NCBI GenBank assembly: GCA_964522605.1
Contig: CAZFWV010000049.1
Span: 1 to 28,342 of the forward strand
Direction of reading: 5' to 3'
DNA length: 28,342 bases
Origin: CAVZLD01 sp964522605
Lineage (GTDB): Bacteria > Planctomycetota > Planctomycetia > Pirellulales > Pirellulaceae
Shown: in pieces, positions 6,787 to 15,193 of the stretch
How the letters are laid out: every line of letters starts with the position of its first letter
Numbering within the stretch: position 1 is the stretch's first letter
Position numbers and translations under genes: made by a program
The notes under the pieces: generated by a model
Seen by the model: the letters and a program-made list of their open reading frames with translations, nothing else
Database searches by the model: none
What the model was told of the DNA's origin: nothing

Positions 6787-9417
6787 TCACAGGGTCCGGG
6801 CAACTTCCTCGATCTTGTACGCTTCGAGGATGTCGCCTTCCTTTAGATCGTTGAATCCAGCGAGCTTCATGCCGCATTCAAAACCTTCGCGGACTTCCTT
6901 CGCATCGTCGCGTTCCCGCCGTAATGAGTCGAGGGCATAGTCGCCAATCTTGACGCCGTTTCGATTGACCCGGATGCGGCAACCGCGACTGATCGTTCCG
7001 GCCAGTACGCGACAACCCGCGACACTTCCCACCCGACTGATCGTGAACACCTTCTGGACGAGTGCTCGCCCGAGCTCCAAGACGCGTTCTTCCGGCTTCA
7101 GCTTGCCTTCCAGCAAGGCCTTCAGATCTTCGGTTACCTTGTAAATGATGTCATAGCGCCGAATTTCAACGCCTCGTTCGTCGGCCAACGACCGGGCCGC
7201 TTCGTCCGGAATCACGTTGAACCCAACGATCACCGCCTCGGATACGTCGGCCAGCCGCACGTCGGCTGAGGTGATACCGCCCACAGACGCCTGCAGCAAG
7301 CGGATCTGCACTTCCTCGTGGTGCAGTTTGTCGAGTTCTTTTTGAATCGCCTCGAGCGAACCTCGCACGTCGGCCCGCAGGATCAGGTTGAGCATGGCGA
7401 CATCCTGATCGGAGCCCAACCGTCCCTCCGAGAGCCGTCGCTGGAATTCTTCGAACGAAACGCGAGGGGAGCGACCGGAGAGATTTTGCCGATGGGAGAC
7501 CTTTTGTCGCTGTTGTGCGATCTGCCGCGCGTTGGAAATATCATCGAGCACGAAGAACTTGTCACCCGCTTCCGGCGCCAAGTCCAGGCCCGTGACATTG
7601 ACCGGCGTCGAGGGGCCGGCGGAGAGGACTTTCCGCGTGGGACGCAGCGTGTCGTACATTGCCTTGACCCGCCCGTGTGCTCCGCCGCAGACGAGGATGT
7701 CGCCCACGTTCAGCGTCCCTTTCTGCACGATCAGTTTTGCCACGACTCCACGATTGCCTTCCTGCTCCGCTTCCAAACACGTTCCCATGGCCGCCCGCGC
7801 GGGATTCGCCTGGTATTCGTGCAGGTCCGCGGTCAGGAGCAAGGTTTCCAGCAACGTGTCGAGCCCTTCGCCCGTCACCGCACTTGTCCGCACGACTTCC
7901 ACCTCGCCACCCCACTCGGCAGGCAGTAAACCATGCGTCGATAGTCCTTGCATGACACGGTTCAGATCCACACCCGGGAGATCGCACTTGTTCAGCGCCA
8001 CAACGATTGGAACGTTGGCGGCGCGGATGTGACTGATCGCTTCCTCGGTTTGCGGCATCACTCCGTCATCCGCGGCAACAACCAGCACGGCGATATCGGT
8101 CACATGAGCGCCGCGGGCACGCATTTCCGTAAACGCCTCGTGACCCGGCGTATCGACGAAACTGATTTCGCGGCCATCCTTGACGATCTTATAGGCCCGA
8201 ATGTGCTGGGTAATGCCCCCTGCTTCTCCGGATACGACATTGATCCCGATAATGCTGTCCAGGAGCGACGTCTTTCCATGATCGACATGCCCCAGGAAGG
8301 TGATCACGGGAGCACGCGGGCGGAGAGACTCGGGTGCGTCCTCTACGGCTTCCACCTCGGCCAGCACCTGCTCTTCCAACGATTCGGCGTGATGGAACTC
8401 GACCTCCATGTTCAGTTCCGCGGCGACGAGTTCCGCCAGTTCGGGGTCGATTTCCTGGTTGATGGTCAGCATTTTCCCGAGCTGCAGCAGCGTTCGCAGG
8501 ATTGCCGGCGTGGGCACGCCGGTGGCCTCCGACAGACCGCGTACGGTACATGGTAGTTCGATGGTGACTTTTCCTTTTCTTGGAGCCGCCGTGTTGGTGC
8601 CCTTCCGCGTCAGACGACGGCGCCGCCGACGAACTTCCGTTTCGTCGTCTTCGGAGCCAACCGTCTGGGTCCGTCGGCGTTTTTGCTGTCGGGCAGCACG
8701 CGTGCTGGCCATCCCGGCCAGCTTACTTTCGCGCTCTTCCTCGCCCGCGCGACCCTCGCGTTTCTTGCGGTGGTCCCGCGTCGTTGTTTTCGCCGGCGTG
8801 GTCGAAGGCTCGGCAGACGGTCCCGGAGGACTCTCGTCCCGCTTCGCTTCGCGTGGTCGATCTCGATCGCGTTTCTTGTCTTGCTGCCGGGTGAATTGTT
8901 CCAGCGGTGCGCGGCTGCCCGATTTCGCGTTGCGAATCGCTTCCGCGGGGAGCGTCATGATCGGCTTTTGAGGAGCCGGCTCATCGGTTTTCGCGGGCGA
9001 CGTTTTTTGGGGCGGAGTTTGAGGGATGGCGGCGACCCGGACCACAGGTTCTTTCTTGACGGGAGCTTTGGGCGCCTCCTTCGGCGCGTCTTGCGGAGTC
9101 TCCTTCGGTGGCTCCCGTTTTTCGACGGCGGGAGGAGCGGGTTTGGTTTCGCTGCCGCGGCCCCCGCCCGGTGCGATGTAGTCCTCCCGCTTGAACGGCC
9201 CAGGCGTGGCGGTGCCGGGACGGGACGGACGAATGGGAGCCGCCGCTTCGGATCGTTTTCCGCTCTGAACGTAGCTCTTGACCTTCTCGACTTCCTCGTC
9301 GGTCAAGCTAGCCAAGGCAGACCCTTTGCCCGTGATGCCTGCCTTGATGCAGACCTCGACGAGCTCCTTGCTGTCAATTTTCAATTCTTTCGCTAATGCG
9401 TAGATCCGAATGGGCAC
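6787..9417 (-). CDS. infB: Translation initiation factor IF-2
   Basis: An 876-residue GTPase that brings initiator tRNA to the 30S subunit. An IF2_N-type segment is at the N terminus (IRIYALAKELKI) and a second near 285-345 (VTIELPCTVRGLSEATGV). Between them is a long low-complexity linker rich in Pro, Lys and Arg. The G domain starts near residue 374 and shows G1 GHVDHGKTSL, G3 DTPGHEAF, G4 NKCD and G5 SAVTGEG. Domains II and III follow and the C-terminal initiator-tRNA-binding domain ends in EGDILEAYKIEEVARTL. Translation begins at a GTG with a strong AAGGAGGG site. It is preceded by nusA, 214 bases away, and followed by rbfA after 73 bases, so it sits in the conserved nusA-infB-rbfA order. 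Confidence 0.98.
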   Translation of the reverse strand: MPIRIYALAKELKIDSKELVEVCIKAGITGKGSALASLTDEEVEKVKSYVQSGKRSEAAAPIRPSRPGTATPGPFKREDYIAPGGGRGSETKPAPPAVEKREPPKETPQDAPKEAPKAPVKKEPVVRVAAIPQTPPQKTSPAKTDEPAPQKPIMTLPAEAIRNAKSGSRAPLEQFTRQQDKKRDRDRPREAKRDESPPGPSAEPSTTPAKTTTRDHRKKREGRAGEEERESKLAGMASTRAARQQKRRRTQTVGSEDDETEVRRRRRRLTRKGTNTAAPRKGKVTIELPCTVRGLSEATGVPTPAILRTLLQLGKMLTINQEIDPELAELVAAELNMEVEFHHAESLEEQVLAEVEAVEDAPESLRPRAPVITFLGHVDHGKTSLLDSIIGINVVSGEAGGITQHIRAYKIVKDGREISFVDTPGHEAFTEMRARGAHVTDIAVLVVAADDGVMPQTEEAISHIRAANVPIVVALNKCDLPGVDLNRVMQGLSTHGLLPAEWGGEVEVVRTSAVTGEGLDTLLETLLLTADLHEYQANPARAAMGTCLEAEQEGNRGVVAKLIVQKGTLNVGDILVCGGAHGRVKAMYDTLRPTRKVLSAGPSTPVNVTGLDLAPEAGDKFFVLDDISNARQIAQQRQKVSHRQNLSGRSPRVSFEEFQRRLSEGRLGSDQDVAMLNLILRADVRGSLEAIQKELDKLHHEEVQIRLLQASVGGITSADVRLADVSEAVIVGFNVIPDEAARSLADERGVEIRRYDIIYKVTEDLKALLEGKLKPEERVLELGRALVQKVFTISRVGSVAGCRVLAGTISRGCRIRVNRNGVKIGDYALDSLRRERDDAKEVREGFECGMKLAGFNDLKEGDILEAYKIEEVARTL

Positions 9418-9631
9418 GTCTGCCCTCCTTACTCTCCCACACCCCGTGGCTTCCGGCCTGGCGGTGCGTTTTCACGTTGTCCTCGCGCCTAGCCCATGGT
9501 CCATTCTCCCCACTTGCGATGGTCATCTGGGGCCGTCGGTTGTCCTACCTGCAGTTCGATCACAGTCCACAGGACAGTCGTCGGCATGGCCGGGGACGAG
9601 GAATCGCCACCGGCCCCCCCGCAAGAAATCG

Positions 9632-11098
9632 CTACGACTCGCGTTCGCGGATCGTCGCGTCTGGCGTGCCCGTCTCAGAGACTTGCTGCGGCGGCTGGTC
9701 CTGGGGATTGTTGGCATCCCCGTTGGCTTCGGCGTGTGCCGCGCCGTCCGAGTCGGAGGATCCCGATTCGGCGCTCTCCGACGGTGACTCGGATGGACTC
9801 AGTTTATCAGGCGTCTCGCCGAGTTCCACTCCTTCCTCCGCAGTTTCCTCCGCTGCCGCTCCTGCCTGTTCCAACGCTTCCGCTTCCGCCGTGGCGCGCT
9901 CAATTCGCTCCTGCTCTCGCAGCCGACGGCGCTCGGCGGCGGCCGCCTGTTCTGCTTCCTCGGCCTTCATGTCTGCCTGCCCGACAATCAGGTCGACTTG
10001 TTCTTGACTCAATTGTCCCATCTCCATCAGGTCATCCGGCTCAATCACCGACAGATCGTCGTACGACAGGAAACCTTCGCCGACCAAACGTTCCGCCAGT
10101 TCATCCGAGACACCCTCGATGGCAGAGAAGCCCGCGACGGCACTCTCAATCTGCTCTTGCAGTTCATCCTGGGTCATGATCTCGATGTCCCAGCCGCACA
10201 ATTTGCTGGCCAGCCGCACGTTCTGTCCGCGGCGACCAATGGCCAGAGACAGCTGGTCTTCGCGAACGAGCACGATCGCTCGACCCATCATCTTGCACAG
10301 GATCACCTCGTCAACCTCGGCCGGCTGTAACGCATTCGGGATCAGGACCTGCATATCGTCGCTCCAGCGGACAATGTCAATGCGTTCGCCCGCCAATTCG
10401 TCGACGATATTCTTGATCCGATTCCCCCGCACACCGACACAAGCTCCGACGCAATCCACGCGGGGATCCGCACTGCTGACGGCCACCTTGCTGCGATACC
10501 CAGGCTCGCGTGCAATCGCCCGCACCTCGATGACCTCTTCGGCGATCTCAGGGATTTCCTGCTCGAAGAGTCGCTGTACCAAATGGGGACGCGTCCGACT
10601 CAGGACGACTTTTACACGACTCCCTTCCTTGCGAACATCGAATACGGTTGCCCGGACCCGTTCATTTGCGTGATGTGATTCCCCCGGGATCTGTTCACCG
10701 CGCGGCAGAATTGCCTCCACGTTACCCAAGGAAACGGTCGTTGCGCGGCCCTCGTTCCGCTGAACGACGCCGCTCACCATCTGTCCCATCTGGGAATGGT
10801 ACTCGTCGAAAAGGGCGTCCCGTTCTGCTTCGCGAATCTTCTGAATGATCACCTGTTTCGCTGTCTGAGCACCGATGCGACCCACCGTCTCCTCGGGATC
10901 GAGTGGGACGCCGTCACAACTTCCCTGAATCGAGCCGTCCTGGCGGTCGATATGGATCTCGACCTGGGCCTCGTCTCCGTAGTTCTTCCGTGCCGCGGAG
11001 ACGAGCGCCGATTCGATCGCCTGAAAGACGATCTCTTTGTCAATATTCTTGTCGCGGTGAATCGCGTCGACGATTCGCAGCACTTCGTTTGGATTCAT
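9632..11098 (-). CDS. nusA: Transcription termination/antitermination protein NusA
   Basis: A 488-residue protein that binds RNA polymerase and RNA. The N-terminal domain (residues 1-100) is followed by an S1 domain (about 104-168) and two KH domains with GVRGNRIK at 222-229 and GRRGQNVR at 288-295. A helix-hairpin-helix stretch follows (about 322-378, SAIEGVSDELAERLVGEGF). The last 110 residues are acidic and low-complexity, rich in Glu, Ala, Ser and Asp, and may be disordered. The start ATG has only a weak ribosome site. NusA is the first visible gene of the nusA-infB-rbfA operon. rimP, which often precedes nusA, is absent; a 47-base repeat array and a ketoacyl synthase-like gene lie upstream instead. 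Confidence 0.97.
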   Translation of the reverse strand: MNPNEVLRIVDAIHRDKNIDKEIVFQAIESALVSAARKNYGDEAQVEIHIDRQDGSIQGSCDGVPLDPEETVGRIGAQTAKQVIIQKIREAERDALFDEYHSQMGQMVSGVVQRNEGRATTVSLGNVEAILPRGEQIPGESHHANERVRATVFDVRKEGSRVKVVLSRTRPHLVQRLFEQEIPEIAEEVIEVRAIAREPGYRSKVAVSSADPRVDCVGACVGVRGNRIKNIVDELAGERIDIVRWSDDMQVLIPNALQPAEVDEVILCKMMGRAIVLVREDQLSLAIGRRGQNVRLASKLCGWDIEIMTQDELQEQIESAVAGFSAIEGVSDELAERLVGEGFLSYDDLSVIEPDDLMEMGQLSQEQVDLIVGQADMKAEEAEQAAAAERRRLREQERIERATAEAEALEQAGAAAEETAEEGVELGETPDKLSPSESPSESAESGSSDSDGAAHAEANGDANNPQDQPPQQVSETGTPDATIRERES

Positions 11099-11437
11099 AG
11101 TACCCGTTGGTTGTCCGGGCGATCGTTGACGCCCGTGGCTGTCGGGCCGTTGCCAATCGCCGATTGCGCTGGGTCGAGCTCGGCCAAAGGGATCCCCCCT
11201 CGCTCCGCCCTGTGGAGGGGAGCCTCAGTCGGCCGGACGCTCGAAAATCCTTCTACACCATAGCTTTAGTTACACGCCGAATCCCGACAGCATATCCGTG
11301 CATGGGAAGAGTGTCAACCTGGAGCGGAGCGGTGCGAAGGGGCCACGGTCCCGGGCGCATGTCAGGGATTGCGTGAATCTCAAGGGTCGCAGAAATGTCA
11401 GCAGGAGCGTCGTGCGGGTTGAAGTCCCTGTCGAACG

Positions 11438-11639
11438 GCTGGGGGCGGAGGAACCGAAGATTGGCGAACAAGGAGTTCTGATTGTCGAGGGGCAGAGGAA
11501 CCGGAGATTGACGCGCAAAGAGTTCTGATTGTCGAGGGGCAGAAGAACCGAAGATTGGCGAACAAGGAGCTCCGATTCCTGAGGGGCGGAGGAACGGGAG
11601 ATTGACGCGCAAGGAGTTCCGATTGTTGCGGGCAGCGAC
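11438..11639 (+). repeat. Tandem array of 47-base repeats (element A, direct part)
   Basis: Four consecutive 47-base units start at 11452, 11499, 11546 and 11593; the last is degenerate at its end, and a partial unit precedes the first. Units 1 and 3 share GAAGATTGGCGAACAAGGAG, while units 2 and 4 share GAGATTGACGCGCAA, so the array is really two copies of a 94-base dimer. Because 47 is not a multiple of three, the long minus-strand reading frames across it are not credible genes. An inverted copy follows at 11666-11752 and a related array is at 21424-21538. The sequence between nusA and this array (11099-11437) holds no gene that I can support. Confidence 0.85.
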
Positions 11640-11665
11640 GAGGGGGCCGGCTGAGATCCACCTAG

Positions 11666-11752
11666 ATTTCCCGTGCCTCGCAGCTCTCAACTCGCCAATC
11701 GAAAACCTGTCTCCCCCTCAGCAATCGGAACTCCTTGTTCGTCAATCTCCGG
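11666..11752 (-). repeat. Inverted part of repeat element A
   Basis: The reverse complement of about 11710-11752 matches the 47-base unit (ACAAGGAGTTCCGATTG core). The whole 87-base block aligns without gaps to 21611-21697 with 74 of 87 positions identical. Element A is therefore a direct array followed by an inverted copy, about 315 bases in all, and the same layout is found again in element B. Confidence 0.8.
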
Positions 11753-11835
11753 CTCGTTCGCCCGAGGAGGTCATCCCAACATGCGATTTCTTGACGCGAG
11801 CGCGGCAGCACCCATTTCCCGCGTTACCGTACCGG

Positions 11836-13158
11836 TCAGGGTGCAAACCGCCCCACGATCACGGCGCTGGCTTGACCTTGGGGGGTGACATTCAGATTCA
11901 GGACGTTCGCACCGGCGGGCCGACCGAGCTCGTGCACGACATCGACGGGGCATGCGGGATCCGGTGTCTCGTAATTGAGGGTTGGGAACAGTGTCCCCTG
12001 CTGAATCGCCATCATGCTCGCGGCAAGCTCAACCATTCCTCCGGCCGCGCCGAGGTTTCCAAAGTAGCTCTTGGCGGCGGTAACGGGGACCGGTTCCTTC
12101 CGCTCCCGGAATACATCCTGAATAGCCTGTGCTTCGGCGATGTCGCAGCGCAGTGTACTCAGCCCGTGGGCGTGGACGTGGCCGATGTCATCGGGGGTCA
12201 ACCGGGCCGATTTCAGCGCCTGAATGATCGCATTCTTCAAGGCGCGATCGCGCAGCGCGACGGCTTGGCGGTCGAGTGCGGCCGAGGCGCCGTACCCGAG
12301 AACTTCGCCGAGTATTTCCGCTCCACGTTTTTCGGCTGCCTGGGCGTCCTCCAGCAGAAGCACGGCGGCGCCTTCCCCAACCACCATCCCCTGACGGTGA
12401 AGATCAAAGGGCCGCGACGCACGTTCCGGCGCATCGCTCTCCAGGGCGAGCTGTTCCTGCAGGACCGTGTGGACGGTCCGCAGCGGATGGATGCGGCTGC
12501 CCGTTGCTCCCGCCAGCATGACGTCGGCTTGGCCCCGCAGGATCATGGAATAGGCTTCGGCGACAGCCAGATTCGCCGAAGCTTCTCGCACCGTAATGCT
12601 GTTGTTGGGGCCTCGGAAATCGTTGTAGATCGCAACGTGGCAGGCCGGCATGTTCGGCAGGTACTTCAATAGCCAGAGTGGCGTCACATTGGGCATGCCC
12701 TTTTCCGACCATCGCTCATACCGAAAGTCGCCGGCTTCATCCAGGCAATCCCGAACACCGGTCGCGAACTCATCGGGCAACGTCATGATGTAGTCGGCCC
12801 CGAAGGAGACGCCGGCTCGATCCGGATCGCAAGAAGCGGGATCCAGCTGCCCATCATGGAGTGCCCATTGTGCGGCGGCGACCCCCATCTGGATCTCGCG
12901 GCACATGACTTTCAGCCCCTTCCGAATCGTCTTCTTCCGATTCGGATCCAGGGGACCAAAGTCGTCGATCTTCCCCGTGAAATCGACGACTTCCCCGCCA
13001 AAGCGAAGCGGCAGCGCGCCGGTGGGCAGCGATGTCAGGGAGGTGACACCGCTGCGACCTTGCAGCAGGCCGGCCCATAATTCGTCTTTGGTCCTGCCGA
13101 GCGGACAGATGACTCCGCACCCGGTAATCACAACCCGTCGGTTCATCAATGCAACCAT
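11836..13158 (-). CDS. Beta-ketoacyl synthase-like protein lacking the catalytic Cys
   Basis: A 440-residue thiolase-fold protein of FabF/KAS II type, full length: RRVVITGCGVICPLG at the N terminus, GMVVGEGAAVLLLE near residue 258, and the C-terminal TPQGQASAVIVGRF. Its active site is altered. Where FabF has IATACTSG, this protein has ITVREASAN, which puts Glu192 at the nucleophile position. The first His is kept (HAHG, His331) and so is Lys363 (AAKSYFGNL), but the second catalytic His is Asn368. It therefore should not condense acyl chains alone; it resembles chain-length factor (KS-beta) or decarboxylase-type relatives, which have Gln there. It may pair with an active synthase encoded elsewhere. 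The ATG at 13158 has GGAA about nine bases upstream; an ATG at 13146 is possible. The gene lies 138 bases after an exported secretin-like gene of the same strand. Confidence 0.85.
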   Translation of the reverse strand: MVALMNRRVVITGCGVICPLGRTKDELWAGLLQGRSGVTSLTSLPTGALPLRFGGEVVDFTGKIDDFGPLDPNRKKTIRKGLKVMCREIQMGVAAAQWALHDGQLDPASCDPDRAGVSFGADYIMTLPDEFATGVRDCLDEAGDFRYERWSEKGMPNVTPLWLLKYLPNMPACHVAIYNDFRGPNNSITVREASANLAVAEAYSMILRGQADVMLAGATGSRIHPLRTVHTVLQEQLALESDAPERASRPFDLHRQGMVVGEGAAVLLLEDAQAAEKRGAEILGEVLGYGASAALDRQAVALRDRALKNAIIQALKSARLTPDDIGHVHAHGLSTLRCDIAEAQAIQDVFRERKEPVPVTAAKSYFGNLGAAGGMVELAASMMAIQQGTLFPTLNYETPDPACPVDVVHELGRPAGANVLNLNVTPQGQASAVIVGRFAP

Positions 13159-13296
13159 TCGTTTCCGTTCGGCAATTGCGTTCCTGAAGCCGATTCGCTC
13201 TCGATGCCGCTCGCGAGAGGACCGCTGAATTCTACATAGAGTTGCGGAATCCTGGGAACGGGAAAAGGGGGTAAACGAGAAAAGAGATTCCGGCTT

Positions 13297-14463
13297 CTAG
13301 TAACGTCCGTGGTAGTTTAGGCGTCCCACCGTGGCACGTTCCGGTGCTCCCGCCATGCCCGCGGAGCTTTCGGTGCGACAATCGAGCATCAGCAAGGCGT
13401 CCGCCCGAGGGGCCGGGCCGGAGGGTAGGGGAGTCAGTCCGCTCCAGGCAGTCCGTTTTAATCCGGGCATGGCGACGAGGCCTCGACTGAGTACCAACAC
13501 CTCTTCGACGGGCCAGCGAAGTCGTTCCTGCAGTCGCCAACTTGCCACTTGGGGGATCTCGATCTGGGCACTGCCCGAGGGGAAGCCTGCCGACCGCAGG
13601 TCGATCGGCAGTGGGCTCAGTTGTTCGATCTGATCCGCGCTGCAACGAATCATCGCTTCCATCATGCGACCGTCGGCCGTCGCCAGCGGACTGATCTCCA
13701 GCGAAAAGCCTTCAGAAATCTCCCCCATTTGCACCTGGTATCCGGGATACTGCTCCGGTGTCAGGATTACGCTTTGCGGGAAGCTCCGCGGGATCTTCTG
13801 TTCGATCGTATGCGACTGTCCGTGCTGGATGCGAAGGTTGGCGGAGCTGTGCTCACGATAGTCCACGCGGCCTTTCAGATGTGCCCGCAGCATGGCCGCA
13901 TGTTCCTTCGAAATTAACCACGCCTCCACACCCGGCGATTGAATGGGAACCGGGCGCAGATAGGGCAGGGCGAGCGAACGCCAGTTCGGACTTTCCAGCG
14001 TCAGGATGCGGACGGTGACCCCATAGGAGACCAGGTCCGGACGCACGAATCGTTCGACCACCCCGGCAACCTTTGTTTGGACCTCGGGGGTGTGATAGAC
14101 GCGAATTCGATCTCGTTCGGCCACGAGCATGCCGGCCGGCGGCCGAATCCAAGTTTCCGTGCCCGTTTCGCGAAGAATCCATTCCACAATCGTCTGTTCC
14201 GGATCCGTCAGCCCCTCGACTCGCGTCACAAACGGGCGAATGTCATATTCCTGCCAGACTTGCCCCCCGTCGGCGGGCAAACGTGTGGATCCTGTCGGAC
14301 CGCGGGGTGTTGAAGTTGGAGAGCTTGCCGGGGCGGCGGACGACGTCACCGAAGAGGGCGTTCCCGGAGCAGGCGCGGGTGGCTGCGCCGCGGCACGGTC
14401 GAACCGACCGATCATACTCGCGAAGGTCAGGAGAACCTGCAGACAGCAAATGGTCCTACGCAT
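13297..14463 (-). CDS. Exported secretin-like protein
   Basis: Predicted 388-residue exported protein. A signal peptide (MRRTICCLQVLL, cleavage near AAAQ at about 27) is followed by a Pro/Ser/Thr-rich linker to about residue 60. Residues about 70-150 resemble the small N-type domains of secretins (YDIRPFVTRV, then RDRIRVYHTPEVQTKVAGVV). The C-terminal half has the pattern of the secretin homology region (EGFSLEISPLATADGRMMEA, later PVEEVLVLSRGLVAMPG). I see no full pore-forming region, so this may be a periplasmic or outer-membrane relative rather than a true export channel. The start has a strong AAAGGAG site. It may be co-transcribed with the ketoacyl synthase-like gene downstream. No other secretion genes are nearby. 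Confidence 0.6.
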   Translation of the reverse strand: MRRTICCLQVLLTFASMIGRFDRAAAQPPAPAPGTPSSVTSSAAPASSPTSTPRGPTGSTRLPADGGQVWQEYDIRPFVTRVEGLTDPEQTIVEWILRETGTETWIRPPAGMLVAERDRIRVYHTPEVQTKVAGVVERFVRPDLVSYGVTVRILTLESPNWRSLALPYLRPVPIQSPGVEAWLISKEHAAMLRAHLKGRVDYREHSSANLRIQHGQSHTIEQKIPRSFPQSVILTPEQYPGYQVQMGEISEGFSLEISPLATADGRMMEAMIRCSADQIEQLSPLPIDLRSAGFPSGSAQIEIPQVASWRLQERLRWPVEEVLVLSRGLVAMPGLKRTAWSGLTPLPSGPAPRADALLMLDCRTESSAGMAGAPERATVGRLNYHGRY

Positions 14464-14499
14464 AGAGACTCCTTTCCCTTCGCGCCGGGGTTACATCGG

Positions 14500-14654
14500 T
14501 AAACATTCGTTTAACCCGCAGCCGCCAGGCGAGGTCTTCTCGTGGATGCGCCTGCAATGGGCCATAAACTCAGCAGATGTGCGGCTCCACGCCGGGCGAT
14601 GCCCAATGGTTCAACGAACCTCGCCTGGCGGCTGCGGGTTAAACGAATCGTTCC
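14500..14654. mobile_element. MITE-like palindromic element with 9-base flanking repeats
   Basis: Bases 14505-14535 and 14618-14648 are a perfect 31-base inverted repeat (TTTAACCCGCAGCCGCCAGG within it), separated by 82 bases. The segment 14500-14654 is flanked by identical 9-base direct repeats, TTACATCGG, at 14491-14499 and 14655-14663. This is the layout of a small non-autonomous transposable element with a target duplication. It has no coding capacity. The flanks may be chance, and a plain repeat hairpin is the alternative. It lies between the divergent secretin-like and kinase genes. Confidence 0.65.
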
Positions 14655-15125
14655 TTACATCGGATGTTGTCGTCGGCCGGAGATTTTTCGGTGCGCCGTC
14701 CCGCCGTCGACGGATCAACACGCTCCGTGGGCTGCAATGTGCTCCCACTGGTCGCTCATCGGATTCGACAAGGCCGTCGTCAATCCGGGGCGGGGGAGTA
14801 TACGGAGGATTGGCGAAACGCCACAAGAGGGATGAAAGTGATGGGGGGCGCGGGGGTGCATGTCAGCTTCTCCCGACTTGCGCTACGGTCGGAAAACTCA
14901 GCGGAAGAATCGTGGAGGTGAAAGTTCCTGTTGGGTGTCCAGCGGCGGCTCTTCCGCCCCAGGTCATCCAACGGAGACGTCGCACAACCTCCAGGTCTTC
15001 CTGCTTAGCTTTCGAATCGCAGGTCAAATCAAAAGAAGCGGACATGCACCCGGGCGTAGGCGAATGCATTCGTCGCTTGACAGCAGTTGGGGTGCACGGA
15101 CGTCGACGCGTCGTTGTTGCGGTTC

Positions 15126-15165
15126 CCCTGCCCGCCCGCCATACTGAACTGTCCAGCGGGCAGGG
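15126..15165 (+). promoter_or_regulatory. Hairpin in the kinase leader
   Basis: CCCTGCCCGC (15126-15135) and GCGGGCAGGG (15156-15165) form a perfect 10-base stem with a 20-base loop, ending 28 bases before the chosen kinase start. It could be an operator or a leader RNA structure that affects ribosome access. The rest of the stretch from 14664 to 15125 holds no gene that I can support. Confidence 0.4.
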
Positions 15166-15193
15166 ACCGAACGACAGGGAAATGGGGAAGCGT

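Noticed and set aside
11452..11639. CRISPR array
   Set aside because: The units follow each other directly with no unique spacers, and no cas genes are near.
11253..11690. 145-codon minus-strand frame across the 47-base array with peptide repeats such as RQSELFARQS
   Set aside because: The unit length shifts the frame, and all three minus-strand frames are open there, so the frame reflects the repeat and not selection for a protein.
15077..15105. TTGACA as a -35 box for the kinase gene
   Set aside because: No acceptable -10 box at 16-18 bases (ACGTCG is found).
14129..15193. Upstream extension of the kinase frame
   Set aside because: It crosses the secretin-like gene on the other strand and the palindromic element; kinase homology begins only after 15194 and a ribosome site is present there.
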